This document shows positions 1 to 7,059 of a stretch of 55,870 bases of DNA, one piece after another. Every line of letters begins with the position of its first letter. The first letter of the stretch is position 1. A program made the translations under genes and the position numbers. The DNA is from Pseudomonas sp. N40(2020) (GTDB lineage Bacteria; Pseudomonadota; Gammaproteobacteria; Pseudomonadales; Pseudomonadaceae): NCBI RefSeq assembly GCF_014472415.1, contig NZ_JACSZV010000043.1, positions 1-55,870 on the forward strand. Reading direction: 5' to 3'. Under the pieces are notes generated by a model. It saw only the letters and a list, made by a program, of their open reading frames with translations. It did not search any database and had not been told where the DNA came from.

Positions 1-63
1 GAGCACGAGGCCTGCGGCCTCGCGTTTGAATTCAGTGGAAAAAGAACGACGTTGTTTGGTCAT
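1..63 (-). CDS. IS3-family transposase OrfA, N-terminal fragment (cut by window edge)
   Basis: The reverse strand starts with ATG at 63 and reads MTKQRRSFSTEFKREAAGLV off the window edge. This is the N-terminus typical of IS3-family OrfA (helix-turn-helix DNA-binding subunit). OrfA works with OrfB, the DDE catalytic subunit, which would lie beyond the window. Only 21 codons are visible, so intactness cannot be judged. It is followed outward by a terminal-repeat-like end near 122. Confidence 0.75.
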   Translation of the reverse strand, partial: MTKQRRSFSTEFKREAAGLVL

Positions 64-122
64 CAGACACCTCTATCTGGCGAGCATTCTCGCCTAAATG
101 GGTGTCCGGTTTCATTAGACCA
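64..122. mobile_element. End of IS3-family element with terminal inverted repeat
   Basis: Reading inward on the minus strand from about 122, the sequence is TGGTCTAATGAAACCGGACA. It starts with TG, as IS3-family ends do, and lies about 60 bp upstream of the OrfA start. The other end and the target duplication are outside the window, so the exact boundary (122 plus or minus 3) is inferred. Confidence 0.6.
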
Positions 123-339
123 CTACACCCACTTCTTACGCCAAGCGAAAGACAATCCGCAGACCGCACACGCTTTCACCGGTAGTTCACTCTTCTTCAA
201 ATCGACTCCCCTGCATCCAGTTTCGCGAACAGTTTATGACCACGCTCCCAGGGCGCTCGCTGCTTTGGTGCAACGATTTTTTTTGCGTTAACCGAGTCGC
301 GCTATCAGTTGCAGGAACTCGTGACGCATAGCGGACGAA

Positions 340-696
340 TCACAAAAGGCGCTCAGCATCAACGAGCTTTGCTTCTCCGCGCCTCGCATCATCATGCACA
401 TGTGCTTTTGCCCCAATAGCCACAGCCACACCGGCCGCATAGGCGATTTGCTGAAGGGCGTCGGGAATTTGTGTTGTGAGACTACTTCTGTAAGCGATGG
501 ACACAGGTACTGCATCGCCCTGGCCGCGCGCCTGGGGGGGAGCAGGTAGTCCTTCATGCTTAGGGTTCTCGCCAACACCGACGATAACTTCAAGGTAATG
601 CTCGGCTAGGTGAGCAACTGAGCTAACACAGGTTGAGATGTGACGGCGAACAGGGCGCCCAACGCAGTCTTTTACCATAGGAGGGCGGTAGGGCAA
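340..696 (-). other. Unrecognised open frame in a 680-bp stretch without a clear gene
   Basis: Between the IS end (122) and the fasciclin gene I see no recognisable gene. The longest frame here codes for up to 118 residues, with an Ala-rich C-terminal part, but has no good ribosome binding site. It overlaps another minus-strand frame (288-593) of similar quality. Either could be a decayed remnant next to the insertion sequence. No function is proposed. Confidence 0.15.
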
Positions 697-761
697 TCGA
701 GCGATGTATGAGTGTCAGCCACTCGCAGTTTTCTGTCGGTCGCTCAGGTCAGCAGTTAATC

Positions 762-795
762 CCCGGCGGACATTAGATAATGTCCGCCGGGTTTT
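762..795. terminator. Strong hairpin terminator after the fasciclin gene
   Basis: A perfect 13-bp stem (762-774 with 779-791, arm CCCGGCGGACATT) encloses a 4-nt loop and is followed on the plus strand by TTTT. It lies 7 bp beyond the stop of the minus-strand fasciclin gene. The T-run is on the plus-strand side, so it may act in both directions or insulate against plus-strand readthrough. Confidence 0.65.
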
Positions 796-801
796 CAGCT
801 A

Positions 802-1362
802 TTACTTAGGCATCAGCACTGTGTCGACCACATGGATGACGCCGTTGGACTGCATGACGTCAGCAATGCTGATTGCGCTTTTGCCACCTTTGGCGTCCAT
901 CACCGATAGTTTTCCATCGTGCGCCATGACGGTGAATGACTCCCCCTGCACGGTTTTCAACATGACCTTGCCGCCATTCATCTTGGCGTCCGCCATCAAC
1001 TGCTTGGCGGTGTGAGTACCAGCAACCACGTGATACGTCAGTATCTTCGTCAAGTCTGCCTTGTTTTCCGGTTTGACCAGTGTATCTACGGTTCCGGCGG
1101 GCAATTTGGCAAAGGCTTCGTTGGTTGGTGCGAACACGGTAAATGGACCTTTACTATTGAGCGTGTCCACGAGGCCGGCGGCCTTGACCGCCGCCACTAG
1201 GGTCGTGTGGTCTTTCGAGTTGACGGCATTCTCGACAATGGTCTTGTTCGGATACATGGGGGCACCACCTACCATGACGGGTTCGGCGGCAAAGCTTGGT
1301 GACGCAGCAAAAAAGAGGGTAGCGAAGCAGACCGCGGCGATGCGTTGAGCAAGGGTAAGCAT
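802..1362 (-). CDS. Secreted fasciclin (FAS1) domain protein
   Basis: A 186-residue protein with a Sec signal peptide (hydrophobic core followed by a SFAA-type cleavage site near residue 24) and one FAS1 domain. FAS1 hallmarks visible are FTVFAPTNEAFAKLP, the LTYHVVAG segment and the C-terminal NGVIHVVDTVLMP. FAS1 proteins are extracytoplasmic adhesion-type proteins, and bacterial single-domain versions have no defined reaction. The start at 1362 has an AGGAG site 7-8 nt upstream; a longer frame to 1584 exists but lacks a signal-peptide-like start. It stands alone, with a terminator downstream. Confidence 0.88.
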   Translation of the reverse strand: MLTLAQRIAAVCFATLFFAASPSFAAEPVMVGGAPMYPNKTIVENAVNSKDHTTLVAAVKAAGLVDTLNSKGPFTVFAPTNEAFAKLPAGTVDTLVKPENKADLTKILTYHVVAGTHTAKQLMADAKMNGGKVMLKTVQGESFTVMAHDGKLSVMDAKGGKSAISIADVMQSNGVIHVVDTVLMPK

Positions 1363-1725
1363 GGTACTTCTCCTAGATTCTTCGGTCCTTCGGATGAAGG
1401 TGATAAATGTACGGAGCAAGTCCCTGAACGGATGCATCAGGGCGACAATATTTTCCCTTGGGCGATGACCGGTCTGGTCGGCACCCTGATAGGTCCACGT
1501 CCAAGATATCCTTGCGAATAAACATGTTTCACTGATTCTTGGAGACCTAGACTCAGTCATAAAGCCACTTGCAAGCGTATTCACACGTCATTTGTGCGGG
1601 TGTTAGAGGTGAGCGACGGATTGATTACTAGCCTACGAATGTTGAAGGGTAGCTTTGCCGTATCCTGAGCTGCGCGAGGCTAGTGAATAGTGCCTGTGAT
1701 CCGGCATATGTAAATGTCGGAGATG
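1363..1725. other. Intergenic region upstream of the fasciclin gene
   Basis: About 360 bp lie between the fasciclin start and the stop of the AraC-type gene. The fasciclin frame stays open to 1584, but the extension is compositionally unlike a protein N-terminus. I see no RNA gene or clear operator; it presumably holds the fasciclin promoter. Confidence 0.4.
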
Positions 1726-2631
1726 TTACATTCCGCGCCTCACTCTCCCCGGCGCTTCACCGTATATCTCCTTGAATTTTTTGCTGAAAGCCGCCTGGGA
1801 TTGGTACCCGACCTGGGAGGCAATATCACTCAAACCTAAATGTGAGTGGCTAAGCAGGTTGAAAGCCAATTCCATTCGGACTTGGGTCAATAACACCCAA
1901 GGCGACACACCGGATACCCGTACGAATGCCCGCATGAATGTTGCACGAGACATGCTCGCGGTTTCGGCAAGAGCATCTACGGTCCACTCGTATGCGGGAT
2001 CGGCCAACATTGCTTGCCACGCGCGGCCCAGTCGCTTATCGGACAGCAAGGCCAGCGTGCCGGTGTCTTGACCGTGGCTCGCGATGTGCGCGCGTAGGAT
2101 CAATGTGAACAGCGCTTGGGACAAAGCGTCTAGTAAATAGTGCGCACCGACCTGATCGCTATCTGCTTCACCTCGCAACATTTCGACAAGCGCCGGCAGT
2201 GGGGTACTTGTAGGGAGGGCAGCGCTTGGAATTACGAGATGTTCGGGGAGGGCGGCGAATAACATTGATGTGCGATTGTAGTGAAAGCCTCCGCAAAGCA
2301 TATCCAGGTCAGTACTCACACCTCCAATGCGGTAAAGCGGCAATGTCCCACCGGAAATCAGCCTCGGCGTACTGGGTTCAACCGTTTTCCCAATGCTATG
2401 CATAATGTGCGGTGCGCCACGAGGCAAAAGTAAAATGTCTCCTGCTCGCATGGGCAGGCGCTGTCCGTCCGGAAACTCAACTCGACACTCTCCCTCCAGC
2501 ACAATGTGGTAAGGCGCTTTCCCTAAGATTTCTTGCTCGTGACCTCGAGCCCAATCTCCCTGAAACTGACATCGGAGATCCAAGCTGCCTCGGACGTTAG
2601 CCAAGCTGATGAGTTTATCGATCGAATTCAT
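1726..2631 (-). CDS. rclR: RclR-like AraC-family redox regulator (cupin + HTH)
   Basis: A 301-residue AraC-family activator. The N-terminal half is a cupin_6-type sensor (RAGDILLLPRGAPHIMHS) and the C-terminal about 100 residues carry two HTHs (MSRATFMRAFVRVSGVSPW, then SDIASQVGYQSQAAFSKKF). With the start at 2631 a cysteine falls at residue 21 in DLRCQFQGDW, matching the position of the redox-active Cys21 of E. coli RclR; the second E. coli cysteine (Cys89) has no obvious counterpart. It is divergent by 108 bp from an AhpD-like gene and a DUF417 gene, the arrangement of the P. aeruginosa rclR-rclX locus that answers hypochlorous and hypothiocyanous acid. The inducer here is inferred from context. 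Confidence 0.8.
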   Translation of the reverse strand: MNSIDKLISLANVRGSLDLRCQFQGDWARGHEQEILGKAPYHIVLEGECRVEFPDGQRLPMRAGDILLLPRGAPHIMHSIGKTVEPSTPRLISGGTLPLYRIGGVSTDLDMLCGGFHYNRTSMLFAALPEHLVIPSAALPTSTPLPALVEMLRGEADSDQVGAHYLLDALSQALFTLILRAHIASHGQDTGTLALLSDKRLGRAWQAMLADPAYEWTVDALAETASMSRATFMRAFVRVSGVSPWVLLTQVRMELAFNLLSHSHLGLSDIASQVGYQSQAAFSKKFKEIYGEAPGRVRRGM

Positions 2632-2641
2632 TTGAGAGCTT

Positions 2642-2659
2642 CGCTTAAAAAATTGAGCG
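2642..2659. promoter_or_regulatory. Interrupted palindrome in the rclR/rclX divergent region
   Basis: CGCTTAA-AAAA-TTGAGCG has 7-bp arms with one mismatch and lies 11 bp upstream of the rclR-like start, within the 108-bp divergent region. It may be an operator for the AraC-type regulator, although AraC sites are usually direct repeats. This is a pattern call only. Confidence 0.3.
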
Positions 2660-2739
2660 GATCGGACAAACTGACATCTCGCCGCAGGGGAAAACTGAGT
2701 CTGTCGAATTACTACACCAACATGCTCAGGAGTCATGCG

Positions 2740-3081
2740 ATGTTCAACAACTGGTCCGAACTACTACCCACCATCCAGAAAGCCTTCGGCTCGCTCGGAA
2801 AGAGTAATCCTAAAATGGTAAAGGCTTACATGGCTCTTGGTGAGGCCGCCGCCGAAAACGATGTGCTGGATGCCAAAACTCGTGAGTTGATTGCAATTGC
2901 TGTTGCTGTCACCACCCGCTGTGACGGCTGCATCGCCGCCCATGCGGATGCAGCGATCAAAGCTGGAGCAAGCCGCGAAGAAGTGGCGGCCGCATTGGCG
3001 ACCGCAATCTCTCTCAACGCCGGCGCTGCTTACATCTATTCGTTGCGTACGTTGGAGGCGTATGACTCGCTGAAGAAATAG
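2740..3081 (+). CDS. rclX: AhpD-like alkylhydroperoxidase / carboxymuconolactone decarboxylase-fold protein (RclX-like)
   Basis: A 113-residue AhpD-family protein. The catalytic signature CDGCIAAH is present (Cys61, Cys64, His68), the CxxCxxxH motif that reduces peroxides through a Cys pair. The start at 2740 has AGGAG at 2728-2732 with 7-nt spacing; the frame is open further upstream into the regulator but without a better start. It is divergent from the RclR-like gene. In P. aeruginosa the equivalent position is held by RclX, a peroxiredoxin-like protein protecting against HOCl and HOSCN. Family assignment is firm; the RclX role rests on synteny. A terminator follows. Confidence 0.82.
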   Translation: MFNNWSELLPTIQKAFGSLGKSNPKMVKAYMALGEAAAENDVLDAKTRELIAIAVAVTTRCDGCIAAHADAAIKAGASREEVAAALATAISLNAGAAYIYSLRTLEAYDSLKK

Positions 3082-3103
3082 ATCACTGACCCGCACGCGA
3101 TTG

Positions 3104-3135
3104 GCCTCGGTACCGCAAGGTATCGAGGCTTTTTT
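3104..3135 (+). terminator. Rho-independent terminator after rclX
   Basis: An 11-bp stem with one wobble pair (GCCTCGGTACC at 3104-3114 with 3119-3129), a GCAA tetraloop and a six-T run (3130-3135). It lies 22 bp after the rclX stop, so the DUF417 gene downstream either has its own promoter or is reached by readthrough. Confidence 0.85.
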
Positions 3136-3257
3136 ACACCTGCAAGATCTTCAGCAGCATGTTGAGACGATCAAGCAATAAATTGAGCAAGATGCACAAA
3201 AATAGCTTTCGGACCCACATCAGACTACCTCCACATTCAAACATTTGGAGAAGCCTC

Positions 3258-3833
3258 ATGCTCACATCTTTTACTGCCTGGCTCCGATTTATCAGCAAAG
3301 TCGATACTGTCGGAACGTCACTCATGCGATTGGCTATCGCTATCGTTTTTTTATGGATCGGAGCGCTGAAATTCGTTCCATACGAAGCTGACAGCATCAC
3401 CCCTTTTGTTGCCAATAGCCCATTCATGTCTTTCTTCTATGAGCACCCCGAAGAATACAAAGCGCACCTCACGCATGAAGGTGAGTTGAACGCAGAGAAG
3501 CGTGCTTGGCAGACTGCTAACAACACCTACGGTTTTTCAACCGGCCTCGGAATCGTAGAAATCCTGATCGGTCTGCTTGTCCTTTCAAATTCAATTTCGC
3601 GACGTACTGGTCTGTTGGGAGGAGCGCTCGCTTTCGGTACACCGCTGGTAACGCTTAGCTTTTTGATTACCACACCTGAAGCCTGGGTGGGGGCTCTCGG
3701 TGATGCGCAACATGGCTTTCCCTATCTGTCGGGGGCAGGTCGTCTGGTGCTCAAAGACGTACTGATGCTAGCCGGCTCTTTACCCGTGATGGCTGACTCC
3801 GCGCGTCAATTGCTCCGCGAACGCTCCGCGTAA
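3258..3833 (+). CDS. DUF417 (YkgB/RclC-like) inner-membrane protein
   Basis: A 191-residue multi-pass membrane protein. Helices are visible around residues 21-36 (LAIAIVFLWIGALKFVPYEA, the DUF417 hallmark), 88-108, 115-135 and 155-175, with a hydrophilic segment PFMSFFYEHPEEYKAHL between the first two. E. coli RclC belongs to this family and is part of the reactive-chlorine resistance operon; its biochemical role is unknown. GGAG at 3247-3250 supports the start at 3258. It follows rclX and precedes a DUF2790 gene, matching the P. aeruginosa rclX neighbourhood as I recall it. Confidence 0.82.
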   Translation: MLTSFTAWLRFISKVDTVGTSLMRLAIAIVFLWIGALKFVPYEADSITPFVANSPFMSFFYEHPEEYKAHLTHEGELNAEKRAWQTANNTYGFSTGLGIVEILIGLLVLSNSISRRTGLLGGALAFGTPLVTLSFLITTPEAWVGALGDAQHGFPYLSGAGRLVLKDVLMLAGSLPVMADSARQLLRERSA

Positions 3834-3859
3834 TCACTTCGACCACAACTCGGGAAAAC

Positions 3860-4096
3860 ATGATGAAAACCTTAATTGCTTTGTTCTTAACTGTCGTTGC
3901 CGGCTCCGTGTTCGCTGCCGAGGGCGCCCAGACTGCACGTACAGGCGTTCCATTGGACGTTGCTAAAACTATCAGCATCACTGATACCTCCTTCGCGTGC
4001 GGTATCGTCCCAGTTGAGATGGTTTATGAAGACTCAAAAGGTGAGCGGCATACCGCAACCTACTTGGTGCAGGGCGGGGGATGCATGGGGGGCTAA
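3860..4096 (+). CDS. DUF2790 small secreted protein
   Basis: A 78-residue protein with a signal peptide (MMKTLIALFLTVVAGSVFA) and a DUF2790 body. It shares with the protein at 19227-19475 the pattern C-G-x-V-P-V-x-M-x-Y-x-D-S-x-G, then Y-x-V-x-G-x-G-C near the end, so two cysteines are conserved and could form a periplasmic disulfide. Function is unknown. It lies 26 bp after the DUF417 gene and is probably co-transcribed. The second Met, 3 nt downstream, is an equally possible start. Confidence 0.75.
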   Translation: MMKTLIALFLTVVAGSVFAAEGAQTARTGVPLDVAKTISITDTSFACGIVPVEMVYEDSKGERHTATYLVQGGGCMGG

Positions 4097-4259
4097 ATAC
4101 GCTGTGCGTTGCTTTGACAGCACAGCTCTGCATGCTGATTTCACAATCTGCGGGGCGGCGCGAAATACTTTCGGACACTGATTCATATCGGGCGTATTAC
4201 CTGATAGGTCGTTCGCCGAATTCCGAGGCAAAGAACTCAACATAAAGGACGCCTGGCGA

Positions 4260-4472
4260 TTACTTCCAATATTTTGTGAAGATGAAGTCATCCTGAGGAG
4301 GCAATTTTGTATGGCAAGCGAAACAGGTGTTCATGAGCGGCTCACTAGGGTTGGCTTTTCCATTTTCAAACTGGCCGTAACCCCAACCTCCAGTACTTGC
4401 GTAGCGCTTTGAGTCTTTAACTTCTATCTGCACATTCGTCGGCTCTCCGGCTATGTATGATTGACAACACTC
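4260..4472 (-). pseudogene. Cytochrome P460 C-terminal remnant
   Basis: A 70-codon minus-strand frame ends at 4260 and is closed upstream by a TAG at 4473-4475. It reads EVKDSKRYASTGGWGYGQF followed by CFACH, which matches the C-terminus of cytochrome P460 family proteins, with the conserved lysine region and the c-type haem site CxxCH. The N-terminal two thirds, including the export signal, are missing, and the sequence beyond the TAG does not resemble the family. There is no plausible start, so this is a truncated relic. Confidence 0.7.
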
Positions 4473-4522
4473 CTACTCCGGCTCCGCGAATCTGTCGATT
4501 GCATCGTCTAGGGCTTCAAGTA

Positions 4523-4547
4523 AGCATCCGTAGTACGACCGGATGCT
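4523..4547. repeat. Hairpin near the end of the alpha/beta hydrolase gene
   Basis: An 8-bp perfect inverted repeat (AGCATCCG / CGGATGCT) with a 9-nt loop lies 44 bp beyond the stop of the minus-strand hydrolase. It may be its terminator, but no T-run follows on the minus strand. Confidence 0.35.
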
Positions 4548-4590
4548 CGTTTAATGATGAAGCGGCTCAACTCTAAGCCGCGACTTGTCG

Positions 4591-5367
4591 TCATTTGGCG
4601 TTAGCTGCCTTTTCGATCAAGCTGGCAACGACTTTCGGGTTGGATACCATCACCACATGAGAGGCGCCCTTGACTGCGACGGTTTGCTTGGCGTGTGCCC
4701 GCTCGGCCATGAACACCTGGGCTTGTGCAGGGATGTTCTTGTCGGCGGTCCCATAAACGAACCAAGAAGGAATGGTTTTCCAGGCCGGCTCGGTCGATGC
4801 TTCGTTTAAGGCGGCGACAGTGACGGGACGTTGAGTCGCCGCCATGACGCGTGCGTCAGCGTTTGAGACGTCCGCCGCAAACTGGTCGTGAAATTTGTCT
4901 TGTTGGATATACAGATCCTTACCGCCGTCAGCCAAGGCTACTGGAGGGGCGAGGGTAGGGCCCAGCGTACCGCCTGGGAAACGTCCAGATAATTCTGCGG
5001 TGGATTCACCTGCTTCGGGTGCAATGGCTGCGACGAATACCAGCGCTTTAACATTGGTGTTGCCATAAGCCGCTTCGCTGATGACCGGACCACCATACGA
5101 ATGCCCGACCAGCACAACGGGCGTTTTGATGCTGGCGAGCACGTCGGCGACCGACTGCGCATCACCTTTGAGTGAGCGCAACGGGGTCGACGCTGCGATC
5201 ACTGGGTAGCCATCTTTTTCCAGAATCTTGACGACGCCATTCCAACTGCTGGAATCGGCGAAAGCGCCATGAACCAATACGACAGTCGGTTTGACCGGCG
5301 CAGCCATCGCTGCGGTGGCTGTAACCATTGCGGCCGCTAAGGCCAGGCCTGAGAATAACTTGTTCAT
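4591..5367 (-). CDS. Exported alpha/beta hydrolase, copy 1
   Basis: A 258-residue alpha/beta hydrolase with an N-terminal signal peptide ending in AMAA. It has the oxyanion-hole HGAF near residue 33, the nucleophile elbow GHSYGG (Ser90), an Asp in GTADKNIP and a catalytic His in GASHVVMV near residue 240. It resembles the small esterase family often annotated simply as alpha/beta hydrolase; the substrate is unknown. It is about 95% identical (12 differences in 258) to the product of 13431-14207, in the same orientation. AGGAAC precedes the start at 5367. Confidence 0.88.
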   Translation of the reverse strand: MNKLFSGLALAAAMVTATAAMAAPVKPTVVLVHGAFADSSSWNGVVKILEKDGYPVIAASTPLRSLKGDAQSVADVLASIKTPVVLVGHSYGGPVISEAAYGNTNVKALVFVAAIAPEAGESTAELSGRFPGGTLGPTLAPPVALADGGKDLYIQQDKFHDQFAADVSNADARVMAATQRPVTVAALNEASTEPAWKTIPSWFVYGTADKNIPAQAQVFMAERAHAKQTVAVKGASHVVMVSNPKVVASLIEKAANAK

Positions 5368-5903
5368 CTAGAGTTCCTGTGTGTGACGAAGGTTGACGCA
5401 ATTCCATCAATTTGTGCCGGGTACAGAATCAGCCCTCCCTTTCGGGTGGGCACGTAGTAAGTCTGTGCAACGATTCAGAACCTTCTTTGCATCATCAAAA
5501 AAACGAATTTCATCAAGTTGATGCCTCTGCGGCCGGTTGCAAATCAATGCACTGCGCGGCCCATGGTCTGCCCTAAACAAACCCGGGAGAACGACCAAAA
5601 AAGACAATCTACTGTTCCGGTTTTTGAAATGGCCGCGATTATTTCGGTCGGGAGAGGCGTTGCGCTTGAGGGGTTATTGAATTCAAAGCTGATGAAATTC
5701 GACGGAATGCGTCCCTGCACAACCTCTAGAGAAGATCCTTTGATTTTCATCGGTTCGCGCAAAACCAATTTAGAGTCCTCGATGCCCTGTAGGCCAGATG
5801 CCGATACTCGTTAGCCCGCTCACTCCCAAAGGTTTTTTCTCACTTCTGCCTTCAAGTACTTTTCGCGAACGTCGATACAGCAAAGACAAAAAGGGAGAAT
5901 CTC
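5368..5903. other. Intergenic region, no clear gene
   Basis: About 535 bp upstream of hydrolase copy 1. Plus-strand frame 5518-5814 contains AAIISVGRGVALEGLL, which faintly recalls the C-terminal effector region of GcvA-type LysR regulators and could be a fossil, but this is too weak to call. The remainder shows no RNA gene or repeat. Confidence 0.25.
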
Positions 5904-6374
5904 ATGCAAATCAATGCCGCTGCCCACGCTTCGATTAAAATCATAGAACCCTCAAATGCTGCGAAATCAGTGCCGAGTGACACGTCAGGCGACTCCGACG
6001 TACCAGCAGTTACCGAAGGTGTGAAAGTGACTTTGTCCCCCGAGGGGACTGCGAAAGCGTCAAGTGAGACCGACAAAAATGCGGATATCGACGCTAGCAA
6101 TCTACCGGATGGCGTGAAAAAAATTCTCAAAGCGATAAGAGACATCCAAGAGAAAATTCAAAAGAAAATGGAAGAATTGGATGCCATCAAGAACAATCAC
6201 TCTCTGAGCGAAAAAGAGCGTGAGGGGAAGGTACAGGGCATTCTCGGGGAGTTAGGTATTCTCACTAGCCAGCTCACTACTACCACGAATGATCTGCACC
6301 GCACAGAAAACGAGATGAAGCTCTCGTCTTCGATGAAAAAGCTTTCGAACTCCCTTTCAGCTCCTAGAGATTGA
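5904..6374 (+). CDS. Hypothetical coiled-coil protein
   Basis: A 156-residue protein of unknown function. The first 65 residues are Ser/Thr/Asp-rich and low in complexity, with a VKVTLSPEG motif. Residues about 70-150 are strongly helical and charged, with heptad-like spacing typical of a coiled coil. There is no signal peptide or membrane helix. A GGGAGA site 7 nt before the start supports translation. The frame stays open for another 49 codons beyond the TGA at 6372-6374, so the protein may once have been longer. Confidence 0.6.
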   Translation: MQINAAAHASIKIIEPSNAAKSVPSDTSGDSDVPAVTEGVKVTLSPEGTAKASSETDKNADIDASNLPDGVKKILKAIRDIQEKIQKKMEELDAIKNNHSLSEKEREGKVQGILGELGILTSQLTTTTNDLHRTENEMKLSSSMKKLSNSLSAPRD

Positions 6375-6524
6375 CATACACCGCCGCACATGGAGCCTCC
6401 ACTAACGCCACCGGAAAGCGGTGGGGGTGCAACCTTCTTTCAAGAGACCATCGTCATTAAGAATGGCGTATCACTCACAGCCTTCGACCACGTTGACCCG
6501 GTAACGCTCCTCCGCGAGTTCTGA
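6375..6524 (+). pseudogene. In-frame extension of the coiled-coil gene after a TGA
   Basis: Directly after the TGA at 6372-6374 the same frame continues to a TGA at 6522-6524. It includes a Pro/Gly-rich linker and the protein-like segment VIKNGVSLTAFDHVDPVTLL. An ATG occurs at 6390 but without a ribosome binding site. The simplest reading is a nonsense mutation separating the C-terminus of a roughly 206-residue protein; a separate 44-residue protein is the alternative. Confidence 0.35.
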
Positions 6525-6547
6525 CCAGCCAAGCAGGTCGGCCCGCC

Positions 6548-6769
6548 TCAGGCTTGTCGGCACTCGATTCGGAAGAGACCTCCATCTGCGTATTGCTCTA
6601 AATCCTTCCCGAATAGATTGATTGCCTGTTCAGAAGGCTCTACCAACATTGTTTCATCCTGCACAATTAAGCCATGACATCTCTGCTCATTCTCTGAACC
6701 CCATTTGTTGGTGAAACTGTTCCCAGAAGCGATCAACTATTGGAGTTGTCGCAGCGTTCTCCATTAATG
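6548..6769 (-). pseudogene. Possible frameshifted small gene
   Basis: On the minus strand a short frame begins at an ATG near 6769 with an AGGA-like site and reads MSAEHWNLPLMENAATTPIV before stopping. A second frame (6548-6736) overlaps its end and reads on as SEQAINLFGKDLEQYADGGL to a stop at 6548. Both have natural protein composition, which suggests a single gene of about 70 codons broken by a frameshift. No family is recognised. Confidence 0.25.
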
Positions 6770-7059
6770 GGAGATTCCAATGTTCGGCACTCATCAATCC
6801 TGTCCTGGCGTCTCCCATCCGGATACCTCAATGGTGCTTCATCGTGAGCACGAAGCCGGCTTCTTGCTTCCCCAATTCATGGGAGGCTTGGCAAGTGAGA
6901 CCAGCGGATTAGGCATGACTGATTTGTGCCAACCGCAATCAGGCGGAGGTTTGTTTTCGAGGCTTTGTACCTCACTGATGCATTCGCTGAAGCTCCGGTC
7001 GTTATCCCTCAAATGAAATTGGACAGCCGGGCGCTGTGCATTCCCTACAGAGAACTGAA
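6770..7059. other. Intergenic region upstream of gor
   Basis: About 290 bp without a convincing gene. A plus-strand frame at 6780-7016 lacks a ribosome binding site and family resemblance. The stretch presumably includes the gor promoter. Confidence 0.35.

Noticed and set aside
1363..1584. N-terminal extension of the fasciclin gene to 1584
   Set aside because: The extension precedes a well-formed signal peptide and AGGAG site at 1362 and does not look like protein.
4476..4560. Minus-strand peptide ending RSYYGCLLEALDDAIDRFAE in the same frame as the P460 relic
   Set aside because: About 25 codons between stops, no start and no recognised family; it overlaps a hairpin.
5518..5814. Possible LysR C-terminal fossil (AAIISVGRGVALEGLL)
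   Set aside because: Only a short, weak resemblance to GcvA-type regulators, no HTH nearby and no start site.
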